DNA from: Verrucomicrobiales bacterium
GTDB lineage: Bacteria; Verrucomicrobiota; Verrucomicrobiia; Verrucomicrobiales; DEV007
NCBI GenBank assembly: GCA_002726915.1
Contig: PBSY01000014.1
Span: 1-37,419 of the forward strand
Length of the DNA: 37,419 nucleotides
Direction: 5' to 3'
Each line of letters starts with the position of its first letter. Position 1 is the first letter of the stretch. Shown here piece after piece: positions 34,021 through 37,419 of this stretch. The translations under genes and the position numbers were made by a program. Under the pieces are notes generated by a model. That model searched no databases and was not told where the DNA came from. It saw only the letters and a list, made by a program, of their open reading frames with translations.

Positions 34021-34863
34021 TCAGTCTCTCTTTCCTTCAAAGACCTCGAAATTATCAAACCAAGCATAGACCGTGATTGGCTTTCCTTTTTTATCGACTG
34101 GCGAGTAGCGAGGTGACTGCCCCCCATGGAAAGTGTTGAACATAAATTGTTGAATTTTGGTTTCCTCTCCCCCTTCGCCACGAAATTCTACGTCTTCTGT
34201 TTTTATGACCGTTTTACCGTCGATCCTGATGAAAGCCCTACCGTTATTTTTCCCGGGGTCATTGAGGCGGACCTGGAATACGACCTGATGCCACTGCCCT
34301 GCTCTGAAGATACCTTCCTTGGTTCGATCACCTACTCCGAACGCCTTTGATGGGCTCTGATCATAGAGGTAGGTCTCGACACGACCTTCTTCTCGCCACA
34401 TCAAGCGGGCGCTCCACCCTTCTGGTCGTCGTTTCGCACCGCCGGTGATCGTTTTCTTCGGTCCCAGCCCATGCAGTTTACCCCCTTTCACCCACTTGAA
34501 GTCTTCCTCAAATTTCACCGCAAACGAAAGGGTGGCTTCTTTCATCCCATCGCCGAGCGGAAAAGAAGCTAAGACCCGCTCACTGCCGTGAGAATTGGCC
34601 ACGTAAGCGACCCGAATGGCATCCGAACCGTCTGGACCTTCGCCTTCGGCTAGGGAAATTCTAGAGTTCGAGAGCAACTCCTTGGCAGGACTCTCACCCA
34701 CCGTTTCAAAATCAATCCACAAGCGAGAGCTGTCATCATTATCACCCTTGGGGCTCCGTTCTTCCATCTGGGCTTTCTGCTCTTTATCCGAGGACTGGGC
34801 CTCGAGAGAGGCGGTGATGCAGGCGATGGCAACAGCAAGGAGATAAACGGGCAGTGGTTTCAT
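34021..34863 (-). CDS. Exported polysaccharide lyase 14-like protein
   Basis: The 280-residue protein has a signal peptide (about 1-22, ending LEAQ), a charged spacer, and a beta-jelly-roll-like domain. The segments FKWVKGGKLHGLG (about 122-134), EGWSARLMWREEGRVETYLYDQ (about 148-169), GQWHQVVFQVRLN and WFDNFEVFEG match the pattern of PL14-like lyases and related lectin-type folds, with the conserved Lys-Gly-Gly-Lys, Arg and Tyr. PL14 enzymes cleave alginate or glucuronan by beta-elimination. The position of this gene among sulfatases suggests a uronate-containing sulfated polysaccharide. Many PVC proteins with this fold have no proven activity, so a non-catalytic carbohydrate-binding protein is possible. 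It is 88 bases downstream of a sulfatase gene. Confidence 0.65.
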   Translation of the reverse strand: MKPLPVYLLAVAIACITASLEAQSSDKEQKAQMEERSPKGDNDDSSRLWIDFETVGESPAKELLSNSRISLAEGEGPDGSDAIRVAYVANSHGSERVLASFPLGDGMKEATLSFAVKFEEDFKWVKGGKLHGLGPKKTITGGAKRRPEGWSARLMWREEGRVETYLYDQSPSKAFGVGDRTKEGIFRAGQWHQVVFQVRLNDPGKNNGRAFIRIDGKTVIKTEDVEFRGEGGEETKIQQFMFNTFHGGQSPRYSPVDKKGKPITVYAWFDNFEVFEGKRD

Positions 34864-34951
34864 GGGAGCTCCTCAAGTTCTTGAATTTCGGTTCCACATC
34901 TTGCCCTGGGTTTCGAACTTCGTTACAGGTGTAATATCGCCTCCTCCTACC

Positions 34952-36451
34952 TCAGGGCTTCGGGTCCACCGTCCATTCTTTGTTCTTTCTCAAACCATAG
35001 TATGGATAATAGTCCCAATCCACCGCCCCGCCAACGACGCGAGGATCTCTTGTCGCTTTGAGGTGATCAAACAAGCGCTGTCGCATCTCTAACTGAATCA
35101 CTTTTACCCTATCACTTCCCGCTAAGTTATTCATCTGCCACGGATCGTTCTTGAGATCGTAGAGTTCCTCCGCAGGTCTCATCCCAAAAGCCAGCGCCGC
35201 CAACTTGGCATAGCGGTCGTCGTTGGCATTCTCCATTAAAAAGGTCTTAGTGGGAGCGGTGTCGATCTCCCCATACGGAAGCGCTCGCGCGCAAACGGAG
35301 GCATCCGGTGAACCAGAAGGCCAGCGGGTCGGTTCAAAGTTGTGGATGTAAAGATAGTCTGCCGTGCGAATGGCCCGACAGGGGTAGCCTTTACCACCCT
35401 TACGACAACCGTCGTGCCGTTCCATGGCAATGAAGGCGGCCGATCTGTCTTCAGCGGGTTTATTACTCAGGATTCCAGCAACACTGTTCGCCACCATCAT
35501 TTCAGGAACCTCAAGACCCACCACCTCAAGAAACATGGGTGCTAGGTCACTGAGATTGACGAAAGCTTCAATGTCTCGTCCCGGCTCGCTGATCCCTCCC
35601 GGCCAGCACATCGCCAGTGGCACTCGCGTTCCTGCATCATAAAGGCTAGCTTTAGCTCGTGGAAAAGGCATGCCATGATCACTGGTGATTACAACGAGTG
35701 TGTTATCCAATTCTCCACGAGACTCCAGTAGCGCAATTGCTCGAGCGACCTGCTGATCGAAGGTTTCGATCTCGGTCAAGTAATCGAGGATGTCATTTCG
35801 AATAATTTCGTTATCAGGAAAGATAGGCGGAATGACCACCTTACCGGGATCCTTACCTGTTCGCTGACCGATCCCGCCCTCATACGCCCGATGCGGCTCC
35901 GAAGTCCCCAGCCAGAAACAGAAAGGCTGGTCATCACCGGTCGCATCGAGAAATCCTTCAAAGTTTCCAGCGTAGTCTGTGTTCCTCATGCTCTTGAACG
36001 GCGCTTTCGCTGTTCGCTCAGAAAATTCAATTCCTGCCGGATTCTGCGAGCGTCCGCCCGGTTCAAGCCGCCCGGGACTCCAGCCTTTGCCGGTAAAGCC
36101 GACATGATAGCCTGCCTCGGCTAATAGCTCTGTGTAGGTAGTGAACTTAGCTGGTAAAGTGCTGTGAATATTCCCCGCTTCCTCCAGTCGCCAGATCGGC
36201 TGCCCTGTTAGGATAGCACTCCGCGATGGCCCGCAGGTGGGTGCATCACAGAAAGCATTCACAAAACGAAGGCCTTCTCTTGCCATACGGTCAAAAGCTG
36301 GTGTTTTAACGACGGGATCACCACTGGCGCCGGTATGATAGTAAGACTGATCATCGGAGATACAGAAGAGGATGTTAGGTCGCTCATCAGCAGTCGCTTT
36401 CACAGCCACGAAAAGAAGCAATAGAGAGAAAAGGAGAGGAAAAAGTTTCAT
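34952..36451 (-). CDS. Secreted sulfatase, heparan-N-sulfatase-like
   Basis: The 499-residue type I sulfatase has a signal peptide (about 1-22), Asp pair in ISDDQSYYHTGASGD, formylglycine motif CGPSR at Cys73, and late metal site SDHGMPFPRAKASLYDAGTRVP. GKWHLG is replaced by TGKGWSPG. The opening SDDQSY, the SDHGMPFPRAK element and the Y-D-A-G-x-R-V-P segment are typical of the sulfamidase (SGSH)-like subgroup. This points to N-sulfate or related sulfated glucosamine, but many bacterial members act on O-sulfates. Its start lies two bases after the stop codon of the neighbouring partial sulfatase, so the pair is very likely cotranscribed. Confidence 0.92.
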   Translation of the reverse strand: MKLFPLLFSLLLLFVAVKATADERPNILFCISDDQSYYHTGASGDPVVKTPAFDRMAREGLRFVNAFCDAPTCGPSRSAILTGQPIWRLEEAGNIHSTLPAKFTTYTELLAEAGYHVGFTGKGWSPGRLEPGGRSQNPAGIEFSERTAKAPFKSMRNTDYAGNFEGFLDATGDDQPFCFWLGTSEPHRAYEGGIGQRTGKDPGKVVIPPIFPDNEIIRNDILDYLTEIETFDQQVARAIALLESRGELDNTLVVITSDHGMPFPRAKASLYDAGTRVPLAMCWPGGISEPGRDIEAFVNLSDLAPMFLEVVGLEVPEMMVANSVAGILSNKPAEDRSAAFIAMERHDGCRKGGKGYPCRAIRTADYLYIHNFEPTRWPSGSPDASVCARALPYGEIDTAPTKTFLMENANDDRYAKLAALAFGMRPAEELYDLKNDPWQMNNLAGSDRVKVIQLEMRQRLFDHLKATRDPRVVGGAVDWDYYPYYGLRKNKEWTVDPKP

Positions 36452-36453
36452 GG

Positions 36454-37419
36454 TCAGATGGATTTCTTCCGGTTGACGTAAACGTAGTAAGCTCCCACGA
36501 GGGGATCGCCATTTTCCCCAAGAAACCAGGTGTAAAGCCGCGTATGACCAGAGTCCAGCGTCGCAGAGAAGGTAGCTGACTCGTCGCCGGGTTTTAGAGA
36601 CTTCATTTTTGCCGGCTCGGTAGCGATCTGTATCCTTGCCTTCTTGATCGGTATAGCGCGACCTTCCTCGAAGACACCATCCGCAATTTCGGTTCGAGGC
36701 GAAGCTGCATTGATTGCCAAACCGGACTCTCGAGGGAAGCGACGCAGTTCAAACTCATACTCGCCTGCTTCCGCGACCTCCAACTCCCACCAGCCGTTCT
36801 TGCGTGTGCCTCTGCGAATCTGGCCCTGCTGATCGATGAACACATCAAGCCACTCACACGCCGTCAACATCATGGGATTCTCCGCCTCATGACCGATTAC
36901 GACAGGCTGAGGCTCATTCGCCAATGCGCCCACTTCCTCCCACCAGGCATCCAGCTCAGCGCGCATCTTTTTGACCACTTTAGGATGCTCAGTGATCACG
37001 TTTCGCGCCTGCTTCGGATCCTTGGCGAGATCGTAAAGTTCCTTATCTTCCAGCAATCGCCACCGCTTCCAAAGCACTCCAGCGCCTTCACGACGCATCA
37101 CCGAGGGGCTATCCGGCATCGGGTAATCGAGCCGGGGCATGCGGCTGTAGTTGATCACGATCATGCGATCTTCGGGCACCAACTCTTCTCCACGTATGGC
37201 ACCGGTCAAGCTAATGCCGTCAAACTTCGTCCCGCTACTCACCTCGCAAAAATCCAGAATGGTTGGCAGCAAATCCTGCACTTGGGTCAAACCTTCCAAA
37301 TCGCGGGGTTCTCCAAATCCCCCTTCAGGCCATCGCACAAAGCAAGGCACGCGGTGACCTCCTTCCCAAAGCTGAGTTTTGCGACCGCGCATCCCGGCGT
37401 CGTAGTAGCGCTCACCCAT
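36454..37419 (-). CDS. Sulfatase, C-terminal part only
   Basis: The frame runs off the right edge, so the N-terminal half with signal peptide and formylglycine motif is not visible. The ATG at 37417-37419 is internal. The first segment, GRKTQLWEGGHRVPCFVRWPEGG, is the Lys plus E-G-G-x-R-V-P element of type I sulfatases, and the later ELYDLAKDPKQARNV is the typical C-terminal mark. After the sulfatase fold ends, about 130 more residues form a beta-rich tail (HEAENPMMLTACEWLD, then GWWELEVAEAGEYEFELRRFP and a final strand region with YVYVNRKK). Such tails occur in PVC sulfatases and may bind carbohydrate. It lies upstream of the sulfamidase-like gene in one operon. Confidence 0.88.
   Translation of the reverse strand: MGERYYDAGMRGRKTQLWEGGHRVPCFVRWPEGGFGEPRDLEGLTQVQDLLPTILDFCEVSSGTKFDGISLTGAIRGEELVPEDRMIVINYSRMPRLDYPMPDSPSVMRREGAGVLWKRWRLLEDKELYDLAKDPKQARNVITEHPKVVKKMRAELDAWWEEVGALANEPQPVVIGHEAENPMMLTACEWLDVFIDQQGQIRRGTRKNGWWELEVAEAGEYEFELRRFPRESGLAINAASPRTEIADGVFEEGRAIPIKKARIQIATEPAKMKSLKPGDESATFSATLDSGHTRLYTWFLGENGDPLVGAYYVYVNRKKSI

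Overview
The window looks like a chromosomal segment from a PVC-group bacterium, most likely a marine Verrucomicrobiota. This is inferred from gene content: eight genes carrying nine sulfatase catalytic domains, a Planctomycete-type cytochrome c protein (DUF1587/1592/1588/1585), ThuA-like proteins, secreted PQQ-type beta-propellers, Tat-exported Gfo/Idh/MocA and TIM-barrel proteins, and a small PepSY-like exported protein. No rRNA, tRNA, transposase, phage gene or CRISPR array was seen.

Layout. 1-1760: the 3' end of a VWA-domain gene, a gap with small hairpins and a doubtful ORF, and a SUKH-like gene. 1976-13094 (minus strand): a degradation cluster transcribed from an aldo/keto reductase through two sulfatases, a DUF1592 cytochrome, an SGNH hydrolase and an esterase/SMP-30 fusion to a third sulfatase. 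13259-17902: a PepSY-like secreted protein, a secreted nitrilase-family amidohydrolase, and a divergent TIM-barrel / Gfo-Idh-MocA pair. 17910-25639 (minus strand): two sulfatases, an overlapping hotdog thioesterase, a 940-residue double sulfatase and a GH71/99-like protein. 25936-34010: PQQ propeller, ArsC-like gene with an in-frame UGA, ThuA-like protein, FmdB-like small protein, CobW-like GTPase, second ThuA-like protein, an unknown exported protein and a second PQQ propeller. 34021-37419 (minus strand): a PL14-like protein, a heparan-N-sulfatase-like sulfatase and the 3' part of another sulfatase.

The sulfatases, esterases, lyase-like and glycosidase-like proteins almost all carry export signals. 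Together they suggest extracytoplasmic breakdown of a sulfated, acylated polysaccharide, with oxidoreductases and an isomerase-like protein handling released sugars. Every sulfatase whose active site is visible has the Cys form of the formylglycine motif, so a maturation enzyme must be encoded elsewhere.

The most notable observation is at 27321-27677. An arsenate-reductase (ArsC) family gene has TGA exactly where the catalytic Cys12 codon should be. The frame is intact on both sides, the three family arginines are kept, and a hairpin with a GGUC loop lies 24 nt downstream of the UGA. This is the pattern of a selenocysteine-containing ArsC; ordinary annotation would truncate it or miss its N-terminus.
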